From positions 992,001-1,056,000 of the forward strand of contig WTXI01000008.1 of the NCBI GenBank assembly GCA_022376515.1: DNA of 64,000 nt, read 5' to 3'. A model generated the notes under the pieces. It made no database searches and had not been told where the DNA came from. It saw nothing but the letters and a program-made list of their open reading frames with translations. Origin of the DNA: Lactifluus volemus (lineage: Eukaryota; Basidiomycota; Agaricomycetes; Russulales; Russulaceae). Positions 45,993 through 57,561 of the stretch are shown piece by piece (within the stretch, counting starts at the first letter, position 1; each line of letters begins with the position of its first letter). The translations under genes and the position numbers were made by a program.

Positions 45993-48688
45993 CTAAAGTT
46001 GTTTATCCACGTCTAGCGACTCGAGCGCAGCATTGGTGCGCATATGCAGGTCATTCTAATGCGAATGGTAAGCAAGAGAGCATTGGTAACAGATAGCAAT
46101 AACGTGCCTCCAAGCTATACTTGCCCTGTTGACGATGAGGAGACTATCAGTAAATCTGTGGTTTCAGTACGGCAAACGGACCCTACCTTCCGGCCTGCTG
46201 CATTGACCTCGAGAGGTTTACCCGATAGCACGAGATCAAACTGAGCGCGAGCACCCTCCTTGTCACCCATACACGCGAGCAGACGTCCATACTCATAATC
46301 TTTTTAAAAAAAGTGGTTACGTGTCTGTGGGGGGATACATGTAGACATGGATCATCCTTACGTGAGTGATAGACGATGTGGTGTTCGAGTTCGATATTCG
46401 GCCCATTTTCAAATACCGCGCGGAAGGCAGCGCCAGATCGGTGTGCAGCTTCCTCCTGTGGGATCGGCACGACCTCGTCCGGGTCCAAGAGAGCGTCGGG
46501 ATCCTACCCATTCCATAAAATGAGTGTCGTTAGCAAGGGGGGTGTTTACGTTGCCACGTACGGGATACGCGATGTAGCGCAAACAGGCGCCTTCCAAATG
46601 CCGTGCCAAACACCAATCGTCCCAAAACCCAGTCCCATTCCCGTACGTCTGCGGGGCGTCCTCGTGCCGTTTCAGCGAAGCGAGGGCGGAGTCTACGAGC
46701 GGGAGCATCCGCGCAGCAATCACAGAACGGGGCGCGCGTGCGACGGCGTGAAAGACGTAGGCGAGCTCTAGGCCGAGAGAAGTAACCGTCCGCCTTGGGA
46801 CTCGCACCTGCGCGCCTTGCGCGCGACGAACTTTTCGAGTGGAATAGATTTTCCAGCGATACGCTGGCGGAGTTTGGGAATTTCTTTCATGAGTTGCAGT
46901 CCCTCTGCCTTGCCCGCCTCAGTACCCAACTGAATGAGAAGAGCTGCGACGCCATAGGCATAGACTGCCTTTGACCACTATACAACGTCAACACGAATCT
47001 CACGGTTAAAACAAAGGGGGGGTAATATACTGTAGACTCTTTGTGAAGACTGCGCCAGCACTTGAGTGAGTCTTCGACTTGCCACAGCGCGAGATGCGAC
47101 GAGGCCATCTCCCAGAACGAGATGTGATGTAAATTGCGATATTGGGTCTGTACACTCATTGCTTTTGATAAAAGGCAATAGCGCGGGCGGGCTGGCTACG
47201 GCACAAGCTGAGTCGCCCCTGGGCGATCAAGAAGAACACGCCTAGGTCGGTCGGATAAACAAACTTTAATCGGTAATGGAACGCGTATACGTTACCTTCA
47301 GGATAGCGCTTCAGGTTCCAGTCGACAATCTTTTGGGCCATCAGGATGTCGACGCCGTCATGACTGAAACTAGAGAGAAAGAGATGAAATATCAAAAGTG
47401 TCATGTCGCAAATACTGCGTCGCACTCCTTCGTTTTCTGCAACAGAACGATCAGAGAGGTGTTTCAGATTGGAAACTATGGCAGCGCACCTTGGCTGACA
47501 GATGGAACGGAAGACTCTTTTGTCCAACCCCCAGCTCTTTGGAGTAACGCGAGCCCCAAATGACGGTTCCCCTTGTATCCGAAAAGTTCGACAAGAGTAG
47601 CTAGCCTGGTCGGCATCAAGCTGAGTACAATGTGGGACATTCCGACGCCAAGATAGACGCCGGAACGGAAGTGCACGTCGATAGACTTGTCCTCAGGTCC
47701 TTCACCCCTCGCCTGGGCTTCTGCGTCCATTTGATCAATGTATTTTCCAAGCTGGCGGAATATTGCATGGTCGACCGCATGTTGAGTCTGTCGAGGGCGT
47801 CTCACTTTTTTAATTTTACGCAGAAAAAGAAAGTCTTACGCTTCTTTGATAAATGCAAGCCAGTCACCGGAATACACGATCCCAATAGGGCCTAGATATC
47901 TCCATTAGTGCTAAGGTAGACATCGAAGCGGAAATTGGGAGGAATGACCTTTTCAAACAAGCTCTCTGCGTACACCAACTCGGCATGACGCTCAACGGCA
48001 GTCATACTTTTGACCCAGTTGGAGCCAGAGGAGCCGGTCACGTAGCCCGCGAGGCGGAATGGAAGAGAGGCGGCCTTCTTTCGGTGTTCAATCGCAATAG
48101 CATTTCCATGCTTGATATCGCCAATAGCGGATAAAAGGTCCTGTTAAATTGTGATGGAGTTAAGCGGGCAGTTGTAGACATGGAATCCGTCACGCACGTC
48201 GTCTTCATATGACATCAATGCTTTAACACATTGAATCAAGCCAAACCCTGTGGCGAAATACAAACGCTCCCTAAAGAGGGAGCCAAAAAAAAAAAAGTTT
48301 GAGCGGGAAAAGGCTTGAGAGAGGAGCATTTTGAAACGCACTTTTTTGGGTCACTCCGGTGACAATACTCCTCCGACTCGACCATTAAAGACTTGAGGAA
48401 CAGGTCCAGTGCATATGAAATACCAGGGATATCGTCTAGGGCTGTGTCATGGGAGTAGGGCCAAGTGACTGGCGATGGCTCTGTCAAGACAGGTTCTTTG
48501 ACGGTCCCTAGGCTCAGGTTGGAGACATCGGAAGTTAAAGAGGTGAGTTCCGTATAGGGCGTGCTTTCACTGGAAAAGAAAGCAGGCACGGACGAAGAGT
48601 CGGTCAAGGGCGATGGCGGTGTCGTCTGTGAATTGTTAGTAAGGCTACCATCAGAACGAGCTGACTGTAAGCTCGAATGAGGGAGCAT
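45993..48688 (-). CDS. IML2: IML2-family TPR protein (DUF3808)
   Basis: Homolog of yeast Iml2, a TPR-like protein linked to mitochondria and clearance of lipid-droplet-associated inclusion bodies. Start MLPHSSLQSARSDGSL, a Ser/Thr-rich head, then ISYALDLFLKSLMVESEEYC. Further exons give LYFATGFGLIQCVKALMSYE, HRKKAASLPFRLAGYVTGSS, NWVKSMTAVERHAELVYAES, RSGVYLGVGMSHIVLSLMPT, MAQKIVDWNLKRYPEG, IAFYQKAMSVQTQYRNLHHI, WEMASSHLALWQVEDSLKCW, WSKAVYAYGVAALLIQLG, GWDDWCLARHL-type segments and ARAQFDLVLSGKPLEVNAAG. The C-terminus is GKYSLE|NDLHMRTNAALESLD. The last intron has a GC donor (GAG|GCACGT) and the short exon before it is only 18 bp (GKYSLE). Many short introns. Family identity is strong from motif order. 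Confidence 0.85.
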
Positions 48689-50353
48689 GGATAGGATTAT
48701 CGGGGATGATATGAGGACAAAGGTAAAAGTAGTAGTGTCAGTGTGTAGGTGTGTTGACAGCTGACACCGGCGCTTCGTACTCGAACGCGGGACACGAACA
48801 TCAAAACGGATTCACTCCGGGGGAATTTCTGGGCGTTGGGCGGCGTGCGACCCAGCTACTCACTCCCCGGCCCGGTCCCGGTCCAGTCCCCCCCTTCCAC
48901 CCCTCGGCTCGGAGTTCGGCCCACGGAGTGGCCACGGGCAGAAAAAGCAAAACGGCGTCGTGCACAACATTTCCCGGATATGGCGAGCAGGAAACTGGGT
49001 TCACAACGTTCAAACGACCACGTCAAACAACCTGTCAAAATTTCAAAACAAGGCATATAAGAAGATCATAAATGTATAAACCCGAAATCTTGTGGCAGTA
49101 CTACTACTGTGTAACCTTTTTTTTTTTTTTTTCCACTTCACTTTGTCTTTTGTCCCTACCCAGTCCCTTAAACTTATAGACGCGATACGTTTTCGGGTAA
49201 GCGGGCGACGAGTGCCACTCTCCACATCGCTAAAACACTAGCGTGGAATATATGTGATCCGTCCGAGACACTCCTCGATCCATCGCCCCACACGCGTCAC
49301 AAGACGGCCTCTTGATACCGGGGCTAACTCTGCTTTTCCCCTCGTCCTAACCTCGAACCGGTCTCTCAAATCTTTCAAACCGTCGGGCCCGCCCACGGAT
49401 CCGCCGGCGTGGTATCCATAACGGCTTTAAAATTCTCTAGCCCTCAAGGTACGCTCAATGATACGGATCCACTTCCTCAAGTTAGTTAGTACAAAGCAAG
49501 AAATTTACCTTCAGGCACACAATAATAATCATAATAACAATCCATATAAATCCTATTTGAAAACCGAGAAATATATATGTGGTGTGTCCCACCACCACAC
49601 AGTGGGCAATAAATCCATAAGTCTAACTCGTAGAAAAATATCGCTCACACGGCGCCATGAGTTGATGCCACTGGCTGTCATAGACAATTAACCTCCTCTA
49701 AAGGACAAGTCCACACGTTTTTCCCGATCCACCCCTCCACTTCATGATCTGAGATACGCCGCCACTGGCAGTTCTTGATTGGCGCGCATCGTTCGAGGGG
49801 TGGTACCTCTCTCTGTATCATACGATCAATTAAACTGCTGCGCATGGCGCTCAGGCTCGACAGATCTTGCTACATACACACACACACCTCTTTTTCTGGT
49901 ATTAGAAAAATTCAGGTCGCACTCGAGCGTATCGATTGAAACTCGTGATGTGAATGAACAAGATCGAAATCCCGTGGTGTCAGTGTCAGCTGAGTAAGTT
50001 AAGATTACCGCCCGTAAATTTATCTCGAGACAGGTTCATATCACACTGTCTCATCATCTGGTGACCAACGCAAAAGGAAAAGAGGTTTAACGGTTCTTCC
50101 GCCAATTACATTATAAATACAAGTTTGTGAGGTTTGCTTGTAAATAACTAAGCTGATAAGAAAGGGGGTATCAAGAGCAAAACAAATTAATGTGCACGAA
50201 AGCCGAAACGTAGGATGATATTTTTTTTCCCCCTTTTAGTCAACGCCAAAGGGTGCTCAAAAAGAATGTAATCAACGATCGAAATGGAATGGAAATAAAC
50301 AATGATCCCCTGAAAGTTTTGAATTTGGAATGATGATTGACAAAGGAAGGGCA
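48689..50353. other. intergenic, no gene seen
   Basis: About 1.7 kb. The IML2 side is GC-richer (48800-48950), then come a T run near 49118 and AT-rich sequence. No frame here splices or resembles a protein. It holds the IML2 promoter and the 3' region of the next minus-strand gene. Confidence 0.45.
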
Positions 50354-53300
50354 TCACAGCACATCGTCATCACTGTCACAAATATCGTCATCAGCCTCAT
50401 CCTCAGTGAATCGCATCTCGAGTCCTCCCAAGTCACCGAGATGCAGTTCGTGTTCCGGCCTCAAGAACAAACTACGGGGCGAACCGGGTCCGTCCGTGAC
50501 AGTCGTCATCGAACGCTACTGGTGGACCCGCGCGATCCCGCGGGCTGTTCTTGCAACAACAAGGACATGTTTTGCGGTGGGACTGCAAACACCGAATCGG
50601 ATCCTCCACTCTTTCGCCGTCGCGACGTCGACGACGACCTCGTACTCGCGATACGAGCACCGTGGTACGTCGTGTCTTCCTCATCCGCGTCTTCAAAGTG
50701 TTTACGATCCAAGTAGAGCAACCTCGAGTTTTGCGACTGCGAGGAGGAGGACCCGCGGGAGCCGTCAGTGGTGGCACTGCGGCCGTCGTCTTGCCATCGC
50801 ATCCGCCGAATTTTGACGCTCCATCCTGCTAAAGACGGCGCGAACAAAGGGAGGAGGTGGGTGCGACTGAATATGAGGCGATGTCGGTGGCTGGTACTGT
50901 TGTGCGCGCAGTTGCGCACGTGCGTCGACGAGTTGTGCCTCCAAGTCATCTATGCGTTCCACGAGCCTAACGTTTTCCACGCGGAGGACTGCGCGTTGTG
51001 TTGCGCGTCCGCCAATGCGGCGAGCAGCGTTCCCGTCTCTGTCGCGTGTTTCTCTGCATGGCCTGCAGCGCCCCTGGTAATTTTTGTTGTGTTGTGGCGA
51101 GGGCGTCCGAGACTGTGGAGATGACATGGAGATCGACGTCGGCGCGGTAGAGTCCGCGGAACGAGTGGAATCGTGTCCTGCAGCCTCCGAGTGCGTCATT
51201 GCCCGAGACACGCTTCCGCTGCGCCATGAACTCGCAACAGAACCAGCCTCGGAAAATGCCATTCGACTGGGTGCGAGAGCTCGCTGATCGCGGTCGCCCA
51301 GGCTACGCACGCTCGCAAAGCGAGAACCGGTGTTAGTAACGTCGCGATCGAGCAAGCCGGCGGCAGCGAAAGCCTTGGTCGTACGTGGGCCGAGCCATTC
51401 CATAGTACGTGGACCAGGTGAGGCCACCCTCTCGCCATTCCCCCCACCACCGACGCTCAGACTGCGATTTCGGTTACGCGGAGTATAACCGAGGCGACCG
51501 CGAGCGGTAGGACGTCCCTCGAGAACGCCTCTTCGCTGGTACGTGGACGATTTAAACGATCTGGCGCAGTCCCAGAAACCGACGCCGCACGAGAAGTTGG
51601 CGATGGGGGATCCCCGCCCGAGCGTCCTATAAAAGCTGATGAGGATGGCAAGTCCGAACGCAAAATGCGGGAGGACGCTGCGGCGGACGCATGCGTGCCA
51701 AAACGCGCTGGGGTGGCGAGGCGGGAAGATCCTACGCGACGGTGAGGTTCGAAATTAGTGAACGTGGGTGGCGGTGATGGCCGGTGTTGGAATTCTGAAG
51801 AGCGCCTTGGATAGACACTGTCGCTAGAAACTCGACGTCCCTCGTCCAGCTCGATCGCCGAGTCGGACGGGATGCGCGGGATATTTTCTACACTGCGATT
51901 CCCACGTACCGGCGTGGTGCGATCGGTCGTCGAACGCATGAGTCGGGGCATAAACCTGGCAGGTACTGCCCGCGTGAAGACATGTGGCGCCGTGGTACGA
52001 ACCGGTGAAGGTTGCGACCTCGTGGATCCTGTGGCGGAGCTTGGAGATGCATCTACGGGTGAAGAGCCTAATGGCGATGGTCGACTTTTGGGTGTGATAG
52101 CTCGCGCAGGCGGGAAAATCCGCGGAGGGGCAACGGCTTGCGGTTGTTGAGGCGTTAGCGTGGTCAGAGGGGGTAGATTCTCAGTTGTTAAAATAGTCTG
52201 CTTCCCTCTCATACGGTTCGGGCTGAGCAATGCGGCAAGGTCTGGATCAAGAGCGCCAAGGTTAAAGCTTTCTTCTGGCTCCACTTGGGCATAGTCCTCC
52301 TCGCGTTCCTCACGACCATTCCGACTAGCGGGTCGACTGTCGACGGCATCTTCGACGACAACCCCAGTAAGCCACCCATTCTTAGACGGTTTCTCCTTTA
52401 ACGCATGCATCACCTCCTCTTTCAACTGCGACGTGGACAGGTCGAGCACGGACAGGTCGAGAACAGACGTATCCAGGGCTGAGACCTCATTGATTTCAGG
52501 CGAGGGAGGAGGGAGACCTCGGAGTTCTTTGAGTGCCGATTTCCAGAAAGTCGGAGTCTCTGGAAAGGTGCCTCGAGATCCCTGAGAGGTCAGACTCGAG
52601 AATCGTCGATAGTTCTGTACTTAGAGGAGGCTCAGGGTTGAATGTGACGAGAGGTGGGCCTAGAACGAGGTAGAAATAAGTCCACCCAATCACCATATGG
52701 CTGCCATTTGCATTTTTTTTTCACACACAAAACGCACCTAGTTCCCCATGCGAGGCTGACCCGCTGATGATGATGATTCGTGGGCGTCGGCGCTACTACT
52801 CGTACTCGAGATATCCGGAGGAGGACGCGTCTTGGGTGAAATAGATATCACCGCCACGTCCTTGTCGTCGCCCGAGCCCGGGAACTGACCCGATTTCCTG
52901 CGCTCGATCGTCACGCTAGAACGTCGAATGGCGGCGAAGGGACCTTTCGACGGACCGGCGGGTGTAGCGGAGTTACTGGAAGCACTCTTTCCGGAACCGA
53001 ATGGGAGAAAGCTACGAAGGGCACGCAAAGGTAAAGATGTCGAGGATGTCGATGTTGGAGAAAGAGCAGGAGCAACAGGGGAAGGAGGAACGGTCGCTTT
53101 TGCTTGAGAGGGTGGTGGCGGTGGTGGTGGTAGTCCGCCGCTGTTGTTGTTGTTGGTGGATGGCGTTCGATTTGGATGCACCAGGCCCAAATGCGGGACG
53201 GACAACGAGCTGGGGAGGGAACTACTGATAACATGGTTTCGGGCTGTTTTTGGAGGAGAGAGTTGAGGAATTTGGGATGCCCTTGTATGCGCGCGTGAAT

Positions 53301-53364
53301 CCGCCGTTTTTGGGCCGCTAGGTAACGTTCGAACGCCGAGCGCTGTGACCTCCATGGACGACAT
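50354..53364 (-). CDS. disordered hypothetical protein with coiled coil and acidic tail
   Basis: Not recognised. Start MSSMEVTALGVRTL, then Ser/Pro-rich sequence with PPPPPPP and ALRSFLPFGSGKSAS. An intron (52672-52738) leads to PPLVTFNPEPPLSTELSTIL and ETPTFWKSALKELRGLPPPS, the best-conserved-looking segment, then LKEEVMHALKEKPSKNGWLT and a long Ser/Arg/Pro region (NRSVENIPRIPSDSAIELDE). Near 50900 a Leu-heptad stretch reads VERIDDLEAQLVDARAQLRA, a coiled coil. The extreme C-terminus is LGDLGGLEMRFTEDEADDD ending at 50354, strongly acidic. The frame changes at least once without an obvious intron (near 52573, one base missing), and more changes lie between 51500 and 50750, so exon structure is incomplete. 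Confidence 0.6.
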
Positions 53365-56300
53365 GCCGTAAAAAACGACTCTTGTTTTTTTTAATATGAG
53401 AATTATTAACACAGCATGCTCCAGGGTGTCAGAGAAAGAGAGAAACGTGGGGGCTGTCGAGAGGGACGACGACGTGAGGAGTGGCAGGGGCGGAACGTTG
53501 GCCGCGACCCTAAAACGGAGTGTGCCGAAAGCCGTCGCCGACCGACTGATTCATTTGCTTAGCCTTCAATGACCAGGCACGACATCTGGTGCAAGTGCAA
53601 CACTTCCATCATATCAACTTATCAACTGACATCAGAAAACTTCGCGACTCGATCACTGCATAATGCATGTTTGTAGTGACCTTATCTGGCTTATGTCCAA
53701 CTACTCCAATAGGGCGGTGGCCCTTTGCCGTAAAAGCTCCTCGGTGCGTTAACGACGGGTCAAAAAGCCAACTGCCGGTTTCACAGTTCAACCCAAAAAA
53801 ATTTAAGAATATATATGCGGAGGGCTGAGAATGGGCTCGGGTTTCGTGTTTGGGCCAAGTCGTGGGTGCTAACGTAATCCGACTTGGAAGGCCCCCCCCG
53901 GTAGTGGACTAGATCGCCATTTGTTCACTACTACTGTAGGATTTTCTGTCCGAGGAAGCCATGGCTCATTCACAACCTCCGTATGCTTACATCGATGCCT
54001 CAGAGTACCGCTCACAACACAGGATGACCCGTCCGGTTAATGCGCTCATAATGTTTGCTTGATCAGATCATACATACTCCAGCTGGGTTCCACTATCATC
54101 ACCCCTTCATGTGGAACCACGCCTGTCTCGGAGCGGGTGTCACGGCGAGCCCACGACGCCGGCATTTTGGCGCCTCTTCCCCCTATGTACGCCCATTCTC
54201 CTTATTGGCCCTCTCTCGGAAATTTGGTTCTTGCCGTTTGGGCCATCTCGTCGGGCATAAACCCCCTCATCTGAGGCGAACCGTCGACTGATTGATAGGC
54301 AAAACTTGATGGCAAAGAAAGATTCCATCAACCGGTCTCTATCAACACATCTTGGTCTGGACACCGAAGGACCGAGACAGTGTAGATGAGAGGTAATTCT
54401 AACCCGTGCTTATTACTTTTCGCCAAGAGGGTGACCAACAGAAGTTTCCCAAAACTCAAAGGGGTTTGAAAATTTTTACCTGTGATCCTGACCCACTTCC
54501 CCTAGGGACCAGGGCATGGCATCTCGTCAAACAAAGTTGCAGTAAAGACCTAAGAAGCTACCCCCCTGTCTTTAGCTTAGCATTTGGGGCGCAGCCCTAA
54601 CACCGAAGTCCAATCGAAATCTAGTGTTCTTTTTTCCATTACGGGGATAATAGCTTGCATTGGAACTGTCTGCGCATCATCCAGGCAACGCAACGCGGTT
54701 AGGAATTCAATAGTTACCCGATTCAGAAGCAATCGCGGCAGATTCGGAGCCTTCCTCGAACTGCTCGGGTTCGGGCGGTTTACTGTTCATCCATATCCTT
54801 TTCTCCCGACTGACGCGGAGTGAACAAAACGTATCGATGAGCCGTGGTTCTGGTGTGTGTGTGTATGTGCGCCCGCGTCTGTGCTGTGCCCATCTGTCCG
54901 TCAACGAACGATCGAATCAACGAACGGATCTCGGGTGGAGAGGGGCGGCGCCCCACCAACCCCTACCTATTATCACGCGACCATTATGTGAACCCGACGC
55001 ACGCATGCACTGCGCGTCTCAAAAATCCAACTCTCCGGGTTTTTCAAAAAACCTCACAAGAACTGGGGTACATGATCTTGAGAGAGAGAGAGATTGATTC
55101 AATCGGCGAAATGGCAGTGTCGATTGGATCTGAGAGCGAAATGTACGCAATGTGACAGATCGCAAGTAGGCGCGTGCCACTGGTTCTTCTTATTTGTGTG
55201 TACTGTACCCAAAAAAAACCCGCACGGCATGGAGCCGAGAGCCGGCTTTTGAAGCATGTGTTGAGAAGCACGCGCTGATATTTCAGTCCTCGGTGGTGTT
55301 CTAAATGCAAACCTATTTGAAAAAAAAAGGTTGTTTTTGTGTGCCTGAACAAGTTTAGGGGGGAACATTGATGGCTAAACAAAGTTATAACAAAGCAAGG
55401 GCGTCGAGGAGACGTCTCCAGGAGCTAAAACAAAACAGACAAAAAAAAAAGGCGTCGGATTTTGCGATTTCGGCTACTCATCGCGCCTCGATCTGATTGC
55501 GTAATATATTTGTCCTGGCCTCGGAGACCAATTAGTTGCCGGGGAGTTTTATGGAGCACACACGTCACGCGATTGCCACGATGGAAGCCTTTTCCTCTCT
55601 CACTTCTCTCTTGCCCGAACTGGCCGTTCGACCGACCACTTTTGGTAAAGCTGACTCAAGGCAAAGCCCGTCTCTCGGCCCCCCCCTCCTCATTCGTTTT
55701 TATTTTAAAATAATCGGCTTCTTCCTCCCTCGGCCTATTACGTCGTTTTTTTTTTCTACAAACTTGCCCGGTGACTAAAATCCCACCAATGTGTGGCTTT
55801 TTCGTCATTTTTTTTTTTTGGTGCTCAGCTTAACCCCTTTGTAAATTTCTTCCTTTTTTTTTTCCTTTGGTAGCACGAGGACCACTAATACAGCAGCTAC
55901 GAGTCGTTGACACCTTCTACACGCCCATACATGCGGTTTTTTCCAGGAGAAAAAAAGGAGAGAGATTGCCGCCCAACTTTTTGAACGACCACATGCACGC
56001 CCCTCTCTTTCTCTTTCTATCGCACCACTCATTCAAAGTATCGGGTCGGAGTATGCTGTGCGATCAGGACAACCGTTCCTCGACTTGCCCTGGCTTAGCT
56101 TGGTGCAAGTACCACCCCCCTTCATACTTGCCCCTTCTGTCACAGACAGTTTAATCCCTTTCGGGCTGAGCCCCCCACCCGTACTGTACCAAGTTACCCA
56201 AGCTCGCATGCCGTCAACGTGATCGTGCACTTTACGGCATATGAGGCGTATTCGTCGCGATACACACACATGGCTCTCTCCTCGGAAACCGCTCAGTCGC

Positions 56301-56392
56301 ACACAGTCAAAAAGTTTAGAAGTGTGATTATTAAAAAAAAAAAAAGGGTAGATAGGAGCATCTGGTAATACAAACCGCGACGGCGTGGGGGT
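53365..56392. other. 3-kb gap, no gene seen
   Basis: The longest apparently gene-free stretch. It contains homopolymer A and T runs (near 55322, 55441, 55811, 55858), a (ag)n tract near 55081, a (gt)n tract near 54852, and short frames without family resemblance or splice logic. I found no copy of the repeats seen elsewhere in the window. A spliced minus-strand gene or lncRNA cannot be excluded. Confidence 0.45.
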
Positions 56393-57130
56393 TTAGAATT
56401 TCCAAACTTCCAACGTCGCCGTCGCGCGTTCAAAGGGAAAATCGCCTGCCCAGCGAGCGACAGCGTCCGCGCTTTCCTTCAACGCGGCGCGTAAATCAGA
56501 GACCTTGGTACGGGCGCTTTCGATGTCGCCACTGGCCCGGCCCGAGTCGATCTCTTCCTTGGCGCTTTGTATCGCCTGGCAGATGTCACCGTCGATAAGC
56601 GTGAACGCCTCCGCGGCCGTGCCAAACGGCGTCCATCGAAGACCCAGGGAACTGCGAATGATGGTGGCGAATACGCCAAAACTGGTGAGGCCCATCCCTG
56701 CTCCGTAGAGCGCGCGCGCGTGCGCCAAAATGTCGTACAGGCCCGAAGTGGGCGTCGGGTCTGGACCGTCATAATAGAACAAGATTTGAGGGCGTGGTAG
56801 AGGACTGGCGTTGGCGCTGGATAGACGTGAGCGGGCGGCCTTGGTGAAGGCTTGTGCCGTGCTTGGTGGCATTGTGGAGAGTAGTATACGGATCGTGGCA
56901 CGAAGGCTGAAAGACGTGTTTCAATACGCGTACGCGCGCGCGTGTGTGTATGTGTCTACTCACTCTTCTACTCTCGCGTTGGCAATGAAAGAGTCGACCA
57001 TGAGATTACTGTTTAAAAAAAAAGGTTGAGGAAAGAAGAGGAAACGGGGTTGTGTGTATTTCACGCACACATGGTTGAGAGAGCGAGAGTCTGGCAAGCG
57101 ATTGAAAGCGTCAGAAGAGGGAGCAGGCAT
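56393..57130 (-). CDS. small hypothetical protein, three exons
   Basis: Not recognised. Exon 1 MPAPSSDAFNRLPDSRSLNHV, exon 2 NLMVDSFIANARVEE, exon 3 LRATIRILLSTMPPSTAQAF onward; all junctions are GT/AG and in phase. The product is about 210 residues. A hydrophobic region (ALYGAGMGLTSFGVFATIIR) may cross or touch a membrane, and the second half is helical (EEIDSGRASGDIESARTKVS, LRAALKESADAVARWA), ending ERATATLEVWKF. The frame is intact. The 5' end faces the aldo/keto reductase across a 430-bp divergent promoter. Confidence 0.72.
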
Positions 57131-57561
57131 GATGGGATGTGAGTGAGCAGGTGAAGTGCATGACAATATTTGAATTTATAGTTCAGACTTTGTGCTCCGA
57201 CGAATCGGTAACCAGTTTGTTAGCGGAGAAAAGGGCACCAAGTCAAGGACCGGGGGTGAGAGGCGAAGAGGAGGAAGAAATAGAGAAAAAGGTAAGATGA
57301 GGATGATGGGGCACCCCCTTCAATTGGGGATCTCGCTCCGGTAAATAATTGATCGAAACGCAACGCGCGATTGAAATCAAATAGCGACTCACTCCCGGAA
57401 ATCGGTTCCAATTAAACGGAAATTCGTCACAAGTCTCAAGTCGACTCGACTCGTATTCGTGTCCTCTTCACTTTTACTCTCTCTCTATAAACCCCCTGCG
57501 CATATAAACACCCCCTCCCTCCTCAAAGTTTACAAATGTACCCAATACACCCCTCGTCGCC
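57131..57561. promoter_or_regulatory. divergent promoter with TATA box
   Basis: Shared upstream region of the small hypothetical (minus) and the aldo/keto reductase (plus). On the plus strand a CT-rich tract (ctctctctct) runs directly into TATAAA at 57488-57493, about 70 bp before the reductase ATG, with a second TATAAA a few bases later. Confidence 0.55.

Noticed and set aside
53400..56390. Several 60-110 codon frames in the 3-kb gap
   Set aside because: Both strands give similar lengths, none splices in phase with a neighbour, and compositions are not protein-like.
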